DNA of 64,000 bases from Ardenticatenales bacterium (GCA_020634515.1 JACKBL010000002.1:496001-560000), one strand, 5' to 3'; positions 26,212 to 35,547 are shown, numbered from the stretch's first letter. Translations and numbers: made by a program. Notes: generated by a model not told the origin, from the sequence alone.

Positions 26212-27165
26212 ATGCAAGAACCAAGCCAGCCATTAGCCGAGGTTTTCGGTTTTCCGACCAGCAATATGTCCACATTGGCGGAAAGACACCGTGAGTTGAA
26301 GCTGTGCCCTTTCAACAATCGCGTGCCAAACTGTACGAAAGACAAAGCGTCACTGAAAAAACCGGGTTTTTCGATTGTTCATGTGTAAAAACCCGGTTTT
26401 TGACCTTTTTTCAGTAGAGTCAGTATTTTTGTTGCCGGCATAACCAACGAGGACACGCCAGAAGCTATTATTACCTGCCCTATCCGATTTCGGCAAAACT
26501 GGCTTGTTGCGGAAGCGGCCGCCGAGTTTTTCTTTGGTAAGAGGACCAGTTGGACTTCGCTTTCTGAAGTGCGATTGGTGGACGGGGAAGGTAATTCGGC
26601 CGGCAATATCGATCTTGTATTGGCTGCCTACGATGCCCGGGGGAAAATAGTTGACTTTGGCTCGTTGGAAATCCAGGCCGTTTACATATCTGGCAATGTG
26701 CGACAACCCTTTGCTTTCTATATGGAGGATCGTTCTGGTCGATCGGAGATGGATTGGAGGAGTCTGGCAAGCTACTTTCCTCGCCCGGATTTTCTTTCAT
26801 CGTCGCGCAAGCGTCTGGTCCCACAAATGCTATACAAAGGGGGGATCATCCGCGCCTGGGGCAAGAAGCAGGCCGTCGCGGTGCAAAGGCAGTTTTTTTC
26901 AACCCTGCCTTCATTGCCAGAAGTGGATAGAGAGCTGGCGGATATTGCCTGGCTGCTGTTTGATCTGGAATGGCGTGATGGTCAATTTGAACTCGTTCTC
27001 TCGCAACAGGTCTATACCGCTTTCGAGCCGGCGTTGACGGCTATGACCGTTCCACAACCTGGACCCATTGAAGATTTCATAGCCAAATTGCAAAACAAAC
27101 TTGACGAAAAGCAGGACGGTTATCCACCGGATGCCCCGCTGCTAACCGATTTTCTCCTGACATGA
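26212..27165 (+). pseudogene. NotI-like restriction endonuclease, interrupted by an inserted palindrome
   Basis: From the ATG at 26212 the frame reads MQEPSQPLAEVFGFPT, then LCPFNNRVPNCTKDKAS, the Cys-rich metal-binding start of NotI-family enzymes. It then meets stops at about 26386 and 26401 within a 64-base palindromic element. After the element the same frame continues: ITCPIRFRQNWLVAEAAAEF, LVDGEGNSAGNIDLVLAAYD, DFGSLEIQAVYISGNVRQPF, FPRPDFLSSSRKRLVPQML and KGGIIRAWGKKQAVAV. These match the family catalytic core. The intact part from 26569 could still be translated alone, but it would lack the N-terminal Cys motif. It overlaps the methylase start, as in a restriction-modification operon. 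Confidence 0.8.
26352..26415. mobile_element. 64-bp palindromic insertion in the NotI-like gene
   Basis: The element has ends ACTGAAAAAA and TTTTTTCAGT and an inner perfect 15-bp inverted repeat (26357-26371 with 26387-26401) around a 15-base loop. It carries in-frame stops. GTCA occurs just before it and again just after (about 26349 and 26419), a possible target duplication. It has no coding capacity, so it would be a MITE- or REP-like passenger moved by a transposase elsewhere. A terminator read-through role is also possible. Confidence 0.65.
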
Positions 27166-28055
27166 CCAAACAATTGTCTTTATTTGAGCTATCCAAAACA
27201 GATGCATCTGAAACGAAAGCGCAAAAGGGTGTGAATGTTGCTTCCGTACCGTTGCGCAGCCCGTTTCGCTATCCCGGCGGCAAGACGTGGCTTGTCCCGA
27301 CGGCGCGCTTGTGGCTGCAAGCCTGCGGCGGCGAGGGGAAGGTGCTGTTTGACGTGTTTGCCGGTGGGGGAATAGTCGGGCTGACGGCGATTTTTGAGAA
27401 TTTGGTGGACCATCTGATCCTGGTGGAGTTGGATGACGATGTGGCGGCGGTGTGGCAGGTAATCCTGAGTGGGGACGCGGGCTGGCTGGTTGATCGCATT
27501 CTGTCGTTTGAGATGACGGTGGAAAATGCGCGGGGGGCGATTGCTGCCGCGGATTCGTCGCTGCGGGCGCGGGCGTTTGCCACGATTGTCAAGAATCGGG
27601 TGAATCGGGGCGGCATTCTGGCGGATGGGGCCAGTTTTGTGCGGCACGGGGAGAATGGCAAGGGGATTCGCTCTCGATGGTATCCAACGACGTTGCGACG
27701 TCGTATTCTGGCTATTGACCATATTCGGGAGCGGATCACGTTTGTTCATGGGGACGCTTTTGCTGTATGCCGGCATCACGCGCACGACCCCCACGCCCTT
27801 TTCTTCATCGATCCCCCCTACGTGAAAGCCGGCAGACGCCTCTATCGCCATTCCGAAATCGATCACCCGGCCCTGTTTGCCCAGGCATCCGCGCTAAAGG
27901 GCGATTTCTTGATGACATACGACGACCACCCGGAAATCCGCCAACTGGCCGCCACTCATGACTTACAGGTGGGAGAAATCAGTATGAAAACGACCCACCA
28001 CGCGCAAAAGCGGGAACTGCTCATCAGCCGCGACCTGGACTGGCTGACATCGTGA
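27162..28055 (+). CDS. D12-class adenine-specific DNA methyltransferase
   Basis: The start overlaps the restriction gene stop (ATGA). The 297-residue protein has the class order of Dam-like N6-adenine methylases: SPFRYPGGKTWL near 32 (motif X region), DVFAGGGIVGLTA near 64 (motif I, AdoMet binding) and FFIDPPYVKAGRRLY near 211 (catalytic DPPY). The C-terminal LMTYDDHPEIRQLA and KRELLISRD fit the family. It should methylate adenine in a short site and protect DNA from the partner nuclease. Since the nuclease is disrupted, the methylase may now be an orphan. Confidence 0.88.
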   Translation: MTKQLSLFELSKTDASETKAQKGVNVASVPLRSPFRYPGGKTWLVPTARLWLQACGGEGKVLFDVFAGGGIVGLTAIFENLVDHLILVELDDDVAAVWQVILSGDAGWLVDRILSFEMTVENARGAIAAADSSLRARAFATIVKNRVNRGGILADGASFVRHGENGKGIRSRWYPTTLRRRILAIDHIRERITFVHGDAFAVCRHHAHDPHALFFIDPPYVKAGRRLYRHSEIDHPALFAQASALKGDFLMTYDDHPEIRQLAATHDLQVGEISMKTTHHAQKRELLISRDLDWLTS

Positions 28056-28155
28056 GACGCCTACCGTTCCGCCAGAAATTCCCATCGGCGACACTACCAA
28101 CCGTCAACTACCAACTGCCAACTATCCACCAACCACTATCCACTGTCCACTGTCC

Positions 28156-29271
28156 CTATTCCCCAAGAAGCCGACGATAAAGCTCTTCCGTCTGCTGCAC
28201 GGTGCGTTGCAGGGTGAAGTGGGCGGCGACGGCGGCGTGAGCGGCCTGACCCAGCGCGGCGGCCCGGTCCCGGTCTTGTAGCAAGTGGATGATGGCCTGG
28301 GCTAATGCCGGCACTTCTCCCGCCCCCACCAGCATCCCCGTCTCGCCATCCACAATCACCTCCCGCGTCCCATCCACGCCCGTAGCGACCACCGGCAGCC
28401 CGGCGGCCATGGCCTCCAGCACGACGTTGGGCATGCCTTCCCACAACGATGGCAGCACGAACAGGTCCAGTCCCGCCAGTAATGCCGGCACGTCATCCCG
28501 ATGCCCCAACCAATGCACCTGCCGCGCCACGCCCAGTTGCCGTGCCTCCTGCGCCAGCGCCTGCCGCAACTCTCCGTCCCCGATCATGAGGAAGTGGGCG
28601 TCAGGAATGGCCTGCAAAATGGCGGGCAGGGCTTGCAGCAGGTAGGTGTGCCCTTTTTGCGGGTGCAGCCGTCCGACGACGCCGATGAGTGGGGAAAATG
28701 CCGGCACATGCATCACCCGCCGCAGCCGCGTCCCGGCCTCCGCGCTCGCTCGCGGAAACTCCGCCAGGTCCACCCCGTTGTAAATCGTCGTCACTTTTTC
28801 CGGAGCTACGTGCCCATGCGCGATTTCCGCCGCCCGCGCCGTCTCGCACACGGCGATCACCGCGTTGTCCAACGGCAGCGTCAGCCGATTTAGCCGCTCC
28901 CGCCAGGGGCCGCCGATATTCACGTTCCGTCGCGCCGAAATGAGAATAGGAATCCCCGCCGCCCGCCCCACCAGGCGTCCTATGAGGGTGGCATGAAACA
29001 TCCAGCTATGCAGGATGACCGGGCGCTCCCGCCGCCACCTTCCATAGAGAAGGGCCAGCGCATCCACGCGCCACTTGCGCGTCATGCGCAAATCCAGCAC
29101 GGGCACGCCCGCCGCCCGCAGCTTGCGCCCCACCGGACCGTCTCCCCCACGCAAACATACCACGCGCGGCGTAAACAGTTCCCGGTCCAACCGCGTCACC
29201 AAACGGTACAGCGCCATTTGCGCCCCGCCGCTTTCCAAATCCGTAATCAAATGATCTACCAAGATAGGCAT
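28156..29271 (-). CDS. Glycosyltransferase family 4
   Basis: The 371-residue GT-B protein has an N-terminal DLESGGAQMALYRL acceptor-side loop, VILHSWMFHATLIGRL near 85, then VVGRLHPQKGHTYLL, PSLWEGMPNVVLEAMA and LPVVATGVDGTREVIVDGET, where Glu residues bind the nucleotide sugar. It is similar in layout to the enzyme at 24900 and the two flank the restriction locus. It probably acts in surface glycan assembly. The stop codon is followed by tandem CCACTGT-like spacer sequence, and the gene start is next to the hairpin array. Confidence 0.85.
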   Translation of the reverse strand: MPILVDHLITDLESGGAQMALYRLVTRLDRELFTPRVVCLRGGDGPVGRKLRAAGVPVLDLRMTRKWRVDALALLYGRWRRERPVILHSWMFHATLIGRLVGRAAGIPILISARRNVNIGGPWRERLNRLTLPLDNAVIAVCETARAAEIAHGHVAPEKVTTIYNGVDLAEFPRASAEAGTRLRRVMHVPAFSPLIGVVGRLHPQKGHTYLLQALPAILQAIPDAHFLMIGDGELRQALAQEARQLGVARQVHWLGHRDDVPALLAGLDLFVLPSLWEGMPNVVLEAMAAGLPVVATGVDGTREVIVDGETGMLVGAGEVPALAQAIIHLLQDRDRAAALGQAAHAAVAAHFTLQRTVQQTEELYRRLLGE

Positions 29272-29320
29272 AGCTAACCCAGTCGCGCCTTGATGCTTCC
29301 GTGCGGAGCTATCGGCAAGA

Positions 29321-30186
29321 TGGGAAACCGTAGGTCAATTCGCTGAATTGACCGGACAAGACAGCGTCTTGTCCTACGGCGCGTATCCATCGTTTTCTGC
29401 GTGACGGCACACGAGTGTCCTGTCGAGGATGTTTGATGGGAAACCGTAGGTCAATTCGCTGAATTGACCGGACAAGACAGCGTCTTGTCCTACGGCGTGT
29501 ATCCATCGTTTTCTGCGTGACGGCACACGAGTGTCCTGTCAAGGGCGTTTGATGGGAAACCGTAGGTCAATTCGCTGAATTGACCGGACAAGACAGCGTC
29601 TTGTCCTACGGCGCGTATCCATCGTTTTCTGCGTGACGGCACACGAGTGTCCTGTCGAGGATGTTTGATGGGAAACCGTAGGTCAATTCGCTGAATTGAC
29701 CGGACAAGACAGCGTCTTGTCCTACGGCGCGTATCCATCGTTTTATGCGTGACGGCACACGAGTGTCCTGTCGAGGATGTTTGATGGGAAACCGTAGGTC
29801 AATTCGCTGAATTGACCGGACAAGACAGCGTCTTGTCCTACGGCGTGTATCCATCGTTTTATGCGTGACGGCACACGAGTGTCCTGTCAAGGGCGTTTGA
29901 TGGGAAACCGTAGGTCAATTCGCTGAATTGACCGGACAAGACAGCGTCTTGTCCTACGGCGTGTATCCATCGTTTTATGCTGACGATTGACCCAATTCGC
30001 TGAATTGACCGGACAAGACAGCGTCTTGTCCTACGGCGCGTATCCATCGTTTTCTGCGTGACGGCACACGAGTGTCCTGTCGAGGATGTTTGATGGGAAA
30101 CCGTAGGTCAATTCGCTGAATTGACCGGACAAGACAGCGTCTTGTCCTACGGCGCGTATCCATCGTTTTATGCGTGACGGCACACC
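29321..30186. repeat. 116-bp tandem array of hairpin units (~7.5 copies)
   Basis: Full units begin at 29321, 29437, 29553, 29669, 29785 and 29901; a truncated unit starts near 29985 and a last one at 30094. Each unit contains two perfect 9-bp hairpins with three-base loops back to back: GGTCAATTC/GAATTGACC (loop GCT) and GGACAAGAC/GTCTTGTCC (loop AGC). They are enclosed by CCGTA/TACGG, so the strand can fold into a three-way junction with no unpaired base at the joint. Units differ at few positions (cgcg or cgtg; tctgcg or tatgcg; cgaggatg or caagggcg). There are no spacers. 116 is not a multiple of three. Confidence 0.9.
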
Positions 30187-30391
30187 AGGGAAGGGAGGCT
30201 CCAAGAACCCGGATAGGGTTCACGAGCAGAACAAGGAGCCTCCATCTGAACCGATTACAAGTATACCAACAATTGCGCCAAATACTGGGCACATACCTGG
30301 ACACAGCCAGCAGCCGTAGATTTGCGGAGATATGGCCGTGACCGGAACGGGTATTAGTTTGTGGACCTGAAATCAGACATTCTCTTCACAG
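30187..30391. other. Possible transposase start remnant
   Basis: After the array an inverted pair (GGGAGGCTCC and GGAGCCTCC) encloses about 30 bases. From about 30246 one frame reads LNRLQVYQQLRQILGTYLDT, which looks like the first residues of some IS-family transposases, then hits a stop near 30340. This is weak evidence for a decayed insertion sequence. Confidence 0.3.
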
Positions 30392-31612
30392 TTACCCTCC
30401 GTTGATGTATTGGAACAAGCGTGGTCCGTCCTGGGCCTGTGCCGCGTCGGGATTGACCTGGATGAAGGGAGCCGGCGAGCCAATTCCTCCCCGCCTTCTT
30501 CCTGATTTCTGATAGTCCGCCACTGCGAACAGGTAATGGGCGTTGAGCAGATGTCCCCAGGCGCCGCGCCGCACGTAGCGCGGCCCGGCGATGTCTACGC
30601 CCCACTGGTCGGCGTGTGGTGCTTGCATACCCAGGCGGGCGACGATGTCGTACTCATTGCCGAAATGCTCAATCCAGGGCACAGGCTCACCGGTCGGCAG
30701 ATGGGCGAAGTACGTCAGTCGGTTGGCGCAAGTGGCAAAGCAGTAGACCTCCAGCCGCGCCAGTTCATCGATGGTGAGGGGAGCAAAATCGCCCAGGCGC
30801 AGTTCTTCCTGTTCGGGGTAGATGAATTCGGGCGGCGCGTAGCGGGGCGCGGCGGCCAGCGACACGTCTTCTTCCGGCGGCTGGGTGATGGCGTACAGCA
30901 GGCGCAGGACGTTAGCGACGATAATGGTTCCCTGGGAGTGCGCGAGGATGACGACGCGGCGTTTGCCGGCATCTTTCAGCGCATCATAGATCACCGGAAA
31001 TGCCTTCACGGCCGGCTCCGTCGTGCGATACCACTCCTTGCCCAGCATACATTGAATCATGTCCACCACGAAGGAGTCCGTGGAATTCTGCACCAACGTC
31101 ACCGGGCGATGGAACAGGTAGGAAACGTAGGCGGCATTGATCTGCGCCACGGCGTCATTCGTCATGATGCCGTTGATCAAGAACCAGGATTCGTCAAGAA
31201 AACTGGTGTAGCTGCCGATGTGGTCGGGTCGTTGTAGGATGACGGTGGGCTGCCAGAAAAGGTCATTCAGCAGGGGCGGACCAAAGGGGGGCGGCGTGCG
31301 CGGGATGGATGGGATAGTGACGTTGAGGAGGAAGCGGATGGTGCGCCGCGGCCGCCACAGGTTGAGGATGCCAAATTCGGAGAAAGGGCGATAAGGGGGG
31401 ATCCAGGTCCAGGGATGCCCCAAGATGGCGGATGCGTAGAGGGGTGGCTGGATGCGCAGGGCGTCCCAGGCGATGTGCGCCAGGTTGTCCATGCCGGCAT
31501 CCATCCGTTTCCGCGGCTGGCTTGTGGTCATATCTGGCTCGGGCAGGCTCACCGCGCGCGCGGAGGCGCGGGAACCATTTCCCACAATGGGTGTACCTAT
31601 TGTTTGTACCAT
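30392..31612 (-). CDS. Alpha/beta-hydrolase (lipase/esterase-like), unknown substrate
   Basis: The 406-residue protein has the nucleophile elbow VVILAHSQGTIIVANVLRLL near residue 220, where the Ser of A-H-S-Q-G would be catalytic. A later HFGNEYDIVARLG and a terminal WGHLLNAHYLF supply candidate Asp and His residues. The N-terminal ~45 residues are low in complexity and no clear signal is present, so an internal start (MTTSQPRKRM or MDNLAHIAW) is possible. The nearest analogy is to large hydrolases of the triacylglycerol-lipase type. It is divergent from gpmI. Confidence 0.65.
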   Translation of the reverse strand: MVQTIGTPIVGNGSRASARAVSLPEPDMTTSQPRKRMDAGMDNLAHIAWDALRIQPPLYASAILGHPWTWIPPYRPFSEFGILNLWRPRRTIRFLLNVTIPSIPRTPPPFGPPLLNDLFWQPTVILQRPDHIGSYTSFLDESWFLINGIMTNDAVAQINAAYVSYLFHRPVTLVQNSTDSFVVDMIQCMLGKEWYRTTEPAVKAFPVIYDALKDAGKRRVVILAHSQGTIIVANVLRLLYAITQPPEEDVSLAAAPRYAPPEFIYPEQEELRLGDFAPLTIDELARLEVYCFATCANRLTYFAHLPTGEPVPWIEHFGNEYDIVARLGMQAPHADQWGVDIAGPRYVRRGAWGHLLNAHYLFAVADYQKSGRRRGGIGSPAPFIQVNPDAAQAQDGPRLFQYINGG

Positions 31613-32038
31613 TTTTCACCTCGCAACTGCTCAGGCAGATTGGCCCAATTTCCTTTGGTGAAAATGGCCAGGGCGCGCGCGAAATTGGTCCAATCTCCAG
31701 AGAGCGTTAATAGGTCCTTTCACTTCTCAGCTTGCGTCCCCCAGGCGCCATGCGGGACAGGTAAAGCGCCTTTTGGAAAACAGTATGTGGGGAGTGAATG
31801 CCGGCACAACTGCCAAATGCCACCAATTCCCCATGACGTCCATCACCTTTTCGCCAATGCGGGCCGCAATGTATTTCCGTGCCATTTGGCTTATAATGGA
31901 ACGGTCAGAAACAGCGGCGTGAGCGTGTTTCCCTGGCGGCTGTTGATCCAACACACACGCCGCTGCGCTTGCGCCGCCAGGCATATCGTCAGCCCGCCCC
32001 AAAGCGACAATGACCAGGGGTGGCTTTCAGGAGCAAAC
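31613..32038. other. Divergent spacer with inverted repeat and possible gpmI promoter
   Basis: A 15-bp inverted repeat (31637-31651 with 31682-31696) of the AGATTGG..CCAATTT family lies here, followed by CTCTGGAG-type sequence in reverse. A TATAAT at 31892-31897 with a weak TGTATT 16 bases upstream could drive gpmI. The in-frame extension of gpmI through this region is not supported because a strong GGAG precedes 32039. Confidence 0.4.
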
Positions 32039-33562
32039 ATGATGCAATACCGACCGGTCGCCCTGTTCATTTTGGATGGATGGGGCATACGTGAAATGGA
32101 ACATGGCAATGCCGTGGCGCAGGGCCACACGCCCAATTATGATCGCTGGATGCGCACGCTGGAGCGTTCGATTGTGGATGCTTCGGGCGAGGCCGTGGGA
32201 TTGCCGGCGGGGCAAATGGGCAATTCCGAGGTGGGACACCTGAACCTGGGCGCGGGGCGCGTTATTTACCAGGACATTACGCGCATTGATAAGGCGATCC
32301 GCGAGAATATGTTGGGGGAAATGCCGGCACTCACCCAATCCCTACAATCACTTTCCCAAAACGGGGGCAAACTCCACCTCGTGGGCTTGCTCGGTTCCGG
32401 CGGCGTCCACAGCCATGAGCGCCACCTCCACGCCCTGCTCGACCTGGCCGTGGCCCGGGGGATTGACCCCATCGTCCACGTCATCACCGATGGGCGTGAC
32501 ACACCGCCACGCAGCGCCGCCGGTTTCGCCGCCAGCCTGGAGCAAAAACTGGCGCAACTGGGGCGCGGCTGCATCGCCTCCGTCAGCGGACGCTACTACA
32601 CGATGGATCGAGACAAGCGGTGGCCGCGTATCCAGCTAGGCTACAACGTGATCGCCCTGCACGAGGGGACCGCCTATGCCTCCGCGGGCGAGGCGATTGC
32701 CGCCTCCTATGCCCAGAACGTGACCGATGAGTTTATCGTGCCCGTGATCGTGGAAACGGAACGAGACACGCGCATCCGTCCGGGAGATTGCGTTTTGTTT
32801 TACAATTTCCGCGCGGATCGTATGCGCCAGATTGTGCGCGCCTTTGCGTTTCCCGATTTCGATGGCTTCCCGCGCGCCTACATCCCCGACTTGCGGCTGG
32901 TGACGATGACGGCGTATGAGGCGGATTTTCCCGTGGATGTGATTTTCCCGGACGAGGGGATTACGAATCCCTTGGCGGAGGTGTTGAGTCAGCGAGGATG
33001 CCGGCAAATCCACGCCGCCGAAACGGAAAAATACGCCCACGTCACCTACTTCTTTAACGGTGGCCTGGAAACCCCCTTCCCCGGCGAGGACCGCATCCTC
33101 ATCCCCTCGCCCAAAGTCGCCACCTATGACTTGCAGCCGGAAATGAGCGCCTACGAACTGACGGCGGCCATTGAGGCGCGGATCCGCGCCCACGACGACG
33201 ATTTCATCCTCGTCAATTTCGCCAATCCCGACATGGTAGGCCACACCGGCGTGCTGGAAGCGGCGATCAAAGCGGTGGAAACGGTGGACGAATGCGCCGG
33301 GCGGCTGGTGGCCGCCATCAATGCCAAAGGAGGCGTGGCAATCGTCACCGCCGACCACGGCAACTGTGAGCGCATGGTGGATGAAAAAACGGGCGTGCCC
33401 CACACCTACCACACCACCAGTCCCGTTTCCCTGTTCGTCATCGGCGACCAATACTTCATGCTGCGCCCGCGCGGTATCCTGGCGGACGTGGCCCCCACGG
33501 TGCTGGACCTGATGGGTATTCCACAGCCGCCGGAGATGACGGGGCTTAGCTTGATTGACTGA
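32039..33562 (+). CDS. gpmI: 2,3-bisphosphoglycerate-independent phosphoglycerate mutase
   Basis: AGGAG at 32028-32032 sets the ATG at 32039, giving 507 residues, the usual size. Motifs follow the family: LFILDGWGIRE with the first metal Asp near 13, GQMGNSEVGHLNLGAGR near 58 with the phosphorylated Ser, HVITDGRDTPP near 150, GRYYTMDRDKRW near 188, NFRADRMRQI near 258, and late metal-binding residues in FANPDMVGHTG and TADHGNCERM. It interconverts 3- and 2-phosphoglycerate in glycolysis with two manganese ions. The gene is followed by a short hairpin (33573-33587) and the ABC exporter genes. Confidence 0.95.
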   Translation: MMQYRPVALFILDGWGIREMEHGNAVAQGHTPNYDRWMRTLERSIVDASGEAVGLPAGQMGNSEVGHLNLGAGRVIYQDITRIDKAIRENMLGEMPALTQSLQSLSQNGGKLHLVGLLGSGGVHSHERHLHALLDLAVARGIDPIVHVITDGRDTPPRSAAGFAASLEQKLAQLGRGCIASVSGRYYTMDRDKRWPRIQLGYNVIALHEGTAYASAGEAIAASYAQNVTDEFIVPVIVETERDTRIRPGDCVLFYNFRADRMRQIVRAFAFPDFDGFPRAYIPDLRLVTMTAYEADFPVDVIFPDEGITNPLAEVLSQRGCRQIHAAETEKYAHVTYFFNGGLETPFPGEDRILIPSPKVATYDLQPEMSAYELTAAIEARIRAHDDDFILVNFANPDMVGHTGVLEAAIKAVETVDECAGRLVAAINAKGGVAIVTADHGNCERMVDEKTGVPHTYHTTSPVSLFVIGDQYFMLRPRGILADVAPTVLDLMGIPQPPEMTGLSLID

Positions 33563-33598
33563 CCGAGATAGCTTCCTGGAAGCTCGGAAAAGGAACTG

Positions 33599-34582
33599 AT
33601 GGGAACAATCGTCGCCGTTGAGGGCCTGGGCAAGACGTTTCAGGTGAAGCAAAAAGCACCCGGACTGCGCGGAAGCTGGCAGGCTGTGTGGAAGCCGGTC
33701 ACCAAGGAGGTGGAGGCGGTGCGGGAAGTTTCGTTTGCCCTGGAGGAAGGGGAATTGCTAGGCTTCATTGGTCCCAATGGGGCGGGCAAGTCCACCACCA
33801 TCAAAATCCTCACGGGCATTCTCTTCCCCAGCCAGGGAGCGGCGCATGTGCTGGGGTATGTTCCCTGGAAGCAGCGGCGGCAGCTTGCCTACCAGATCGG
33901 CTCCGTCTTCGGGCAGAAGCCGCAGCTCTGGTATCACCTGCCGCCGGAAGATACGTTTCGCCTTTTTGCCCGTATCTACGAACTGGATATGCGCGACTAC
34001 CAGAAACGGCGCGATTTCCTCGTGGAAGCGTTCCAGATTCAAGATTTGCTGGCGGTTCCGGTGCGCAAGTTGAGCCTGGGGCAGCGCATGAAGTGTGAGA
34101 TCGTGGCCTCGTTGCTGCACCGCCCGCGCGTGATCTTCCTGGACGAGCCGACGATTGGCCTGGATGTGGTGGCGAAGGAGCAGATTCGCCAGGCGATTCA
34201 GGATATGAATGCGCAGGACAGGACGACGATTTTTCTCACCAGCCACGACGCCGGGGATATTGAGAAGTTGTGCCGCCGCGTGATTGTGATCAATCACGGG
34301 CGCGTCATTTTTGATGACCGCACTTCGGTGTTGAAGCGGCAGTTCTTGCGACGCAAAATCATTGACGTGCGCTTCGCGGAGGCGCTGGCGGAGCCGTTGG
34401 CGCTGCCGGGCGTGACGGTGCTGAAGCAGGGGACGTATGGGGTGAAACTGGAGTTTGACAACCGCGAGCAGCCGGTGGAGGGGGTGGTGCAGGCGGTGAT
34501 GGATGTGGCTCCATGCGTGGACATTAACATCTCGGACCCGCCGATGGAAGAGATTATCCGCGAGATTTATACGGTGAGTTGA
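33599..34582 (+). CDS. ABC-2 type exporter ATP-binding protein
   Basis: The 327-residue protein has Walker A GPNGAGKSTT near 61, a Q-loop QKPQLWYHLP, the signature LSLGQRMKCEIVASLL near 160, Walker B VIFLDEPTIGLD near 182, and the H-loop LTSHDAGD. The ~30-residue N-terminal insert between the first strand and Walker A (FQVKQKAPGLRGSWQAVWKP) is typical of the ABC-2 subgroup that works with two permeases of the DUF990 type. A C-terminal domain of ~85 residues follows. It pairs with the two permeases downstream; the cargo is unknown. Confidence 0.88.
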   Translation: MGTIVAVEGLGKTFQVKQKAPGLRGSWQAVWKPVTKEVEAVREVSFALEEGELLGFIGPNGAGKSTTIKILTGILFPSQGAAHVLGYVPWKQRRQLAYQIGSVFGQKPQLWYHLPPEDTFRLFARIYELDMRDYQKRRDFLVEAFQIQDLLAVPVRKLSLGQRMKCEIVASLLHRPRVIFLDEPTIGLDVVAKEQIRQAIQDMNAQDRTTIFLTSHDAGDIEKLCRRVIVINHGRVIFDDRTSVLKRQFLRRKIIDVRFAEALAEPLALPGVTVLKQGTYGVKLEFDNREQPVEGVVQAVMDVAPCVDINISDPPMEEIIREIYTVS

Positions 34583-34587
34583 ACGAG

Positions 34588-35400
34588 ATGCTGCATCGTT
34601 TGCAAATTGCCGGCACTAAATACACCGCCATCGCCCTCACCAACCTGCAAAACCAGCTTGCCTACGTGTGGGACGCCTTCAACCGCGCCTTCCTCATTCT
34701 CGTCTTCATGTTCATCTTCGCCCAGTTGTGGCGCGCCGCGTTTGCCGCCCAGGGCGTCACGGAGATCGCCGGCCTCACCCTGTCGGACACACTCTGGTAC
34801 TTCCTCATCGCCGAGGTGATGCAGTTGGGGCAAATTCGCCACGACGCCAATATCACGCAGGAGGTGAAGGACGGCTCCATCGCCTACACCATGGGTAAGC
34901 CGTATAACTACCTGGCGTACCATTTTAGCAACGGGTTAGGGGAAGGGTTGTTGAAGATGGGGATGGTTTTCTTGTTGGGGGCGCCGGTGACGTGGTATTA
35001 TGCCGGCATTCCCGCCATCCACCTGCGCCACCTCCCCTTCGTCCTTCTCATCCTCCTCATCGCCATGCTTGTGGACTTCTGCATTCTCAGCATCATCGGC
35101 TTGCTCGCCTTTGTCACCGAAGACACCGCCTCCTTCCGCCTCATCTATCAGAAAATCGTCTTCATCTTTGGCGGGCTGCTCATTCCTCTGGACTTTTTGC
35201 CGGCATGGTTGCAGCGGGTTGCCGCGCTGCTGCCCTTCCAATTGACCACCTACGCCCCCGCGCGCCTGTTCGTGGCCTTCAACTGGCCCCAGTTTGGCCG
35301 CCTGCTCCTCAGCGGCATCGTCTGGCTGCTCATTCTGGGCGCTCTTCTCTGGTGGCAATACCGCTGGGCGACGCGCAACCTGGCCATTAACGGCGGTTGA
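34588..35400 (+). CDS. ABC-2 type permease (first)
   Basis: The start could be ATG 34588 or TTG 34579, which overlaps the ATPase stop; I favour 34588 because GGTGAG lies upstream. The protein has six hydrophobic helices and the pattern WDAFNRAFLILVFMFIFAQL then GLTLSDTLWYFLIAE typical of DUF990-like ABC-2 permeases. It should form the membrane pore with the second permease at 35628. TGCCGGCA copies at 34608, 35001 and 35198 mark sharp changes from G-rich to C-rich codons. Confidence 0.82.
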   Translation: MLHRLQIAGTKYTAIALTNLQNQLAYVWDAFNRAFLILVFMFIFAQLWRAAFAAQGVTEIAGLTLSDTLWYFLIAEVMQLGQIRHDANITQEVKDGSIAYTMGKPYNYLAYHFSNGLGEGLLKMGMVFLLGAPVTWYYAGIPAIHLRHLPFVLLILLIAMLVDFCILSIIGLLAFVTEDTASFRLIYQKIVFIFGGLLIPLDFLPAWLQRVAALLPFQLTTYAPARLFVAFNWPQFGRLLLSGIVWLLILGALLWWQYRWATRNLAINGG

Positions 35401-35439
35401 CGCCCACGCACGTTTCCCGTTGACTGTTTTTGGGTTCGC

Positions 35440-35547
35440 CAGGAATTCGCGGGGAGTGGAGGCTTTAGCCGGAATATGCAGGAATTCGCGGGGAGTGGAG
35501 GCTTTAGCCGGAATATGCGCGCAAGAACCGGCTAAAGCCTCTACTCC
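35440..35547. repeat. 39-bp direct repeats with inverted third copy
   Basis: Two adjacent 39-base copies (35440-35478 and 35479-35517) end in GGAGTGGAGGCTTTAGCCGG. A near-complementary arm, CCGGCTAAAGCCTCTACTCC, follows at 35528-35547 and would form a 20-bp stem with one mismatch. It sits between the two permease genes and could weaken or end transcription there. Confidence 0.75.

Noticed and set aside
26569..27165. Restriction gene as a short intact gene from 26569
   Set aside because: The conserved NotI-like sequence continues upstream in the same frame on both sides of the inserted palindrome, so this is only the 3' part.
29321..30186. CRISPR-like array
   Set aside because: Repeat units are contiguous 116-base copies without unique spacers, and no cas genes are present.
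29309..30304. Open frames in the tandem array
   Set aside because: They arise from the repeat; the period of 116 changes frame in every unit, so no repeat protein is encoded.
31415..32038. Longer gpmI frame starting at 31415
   Set aside because: It overlaps the divergent hydrolase gene and lacks family similarity; AGGAG and the conserved start place gpmI at 32039.
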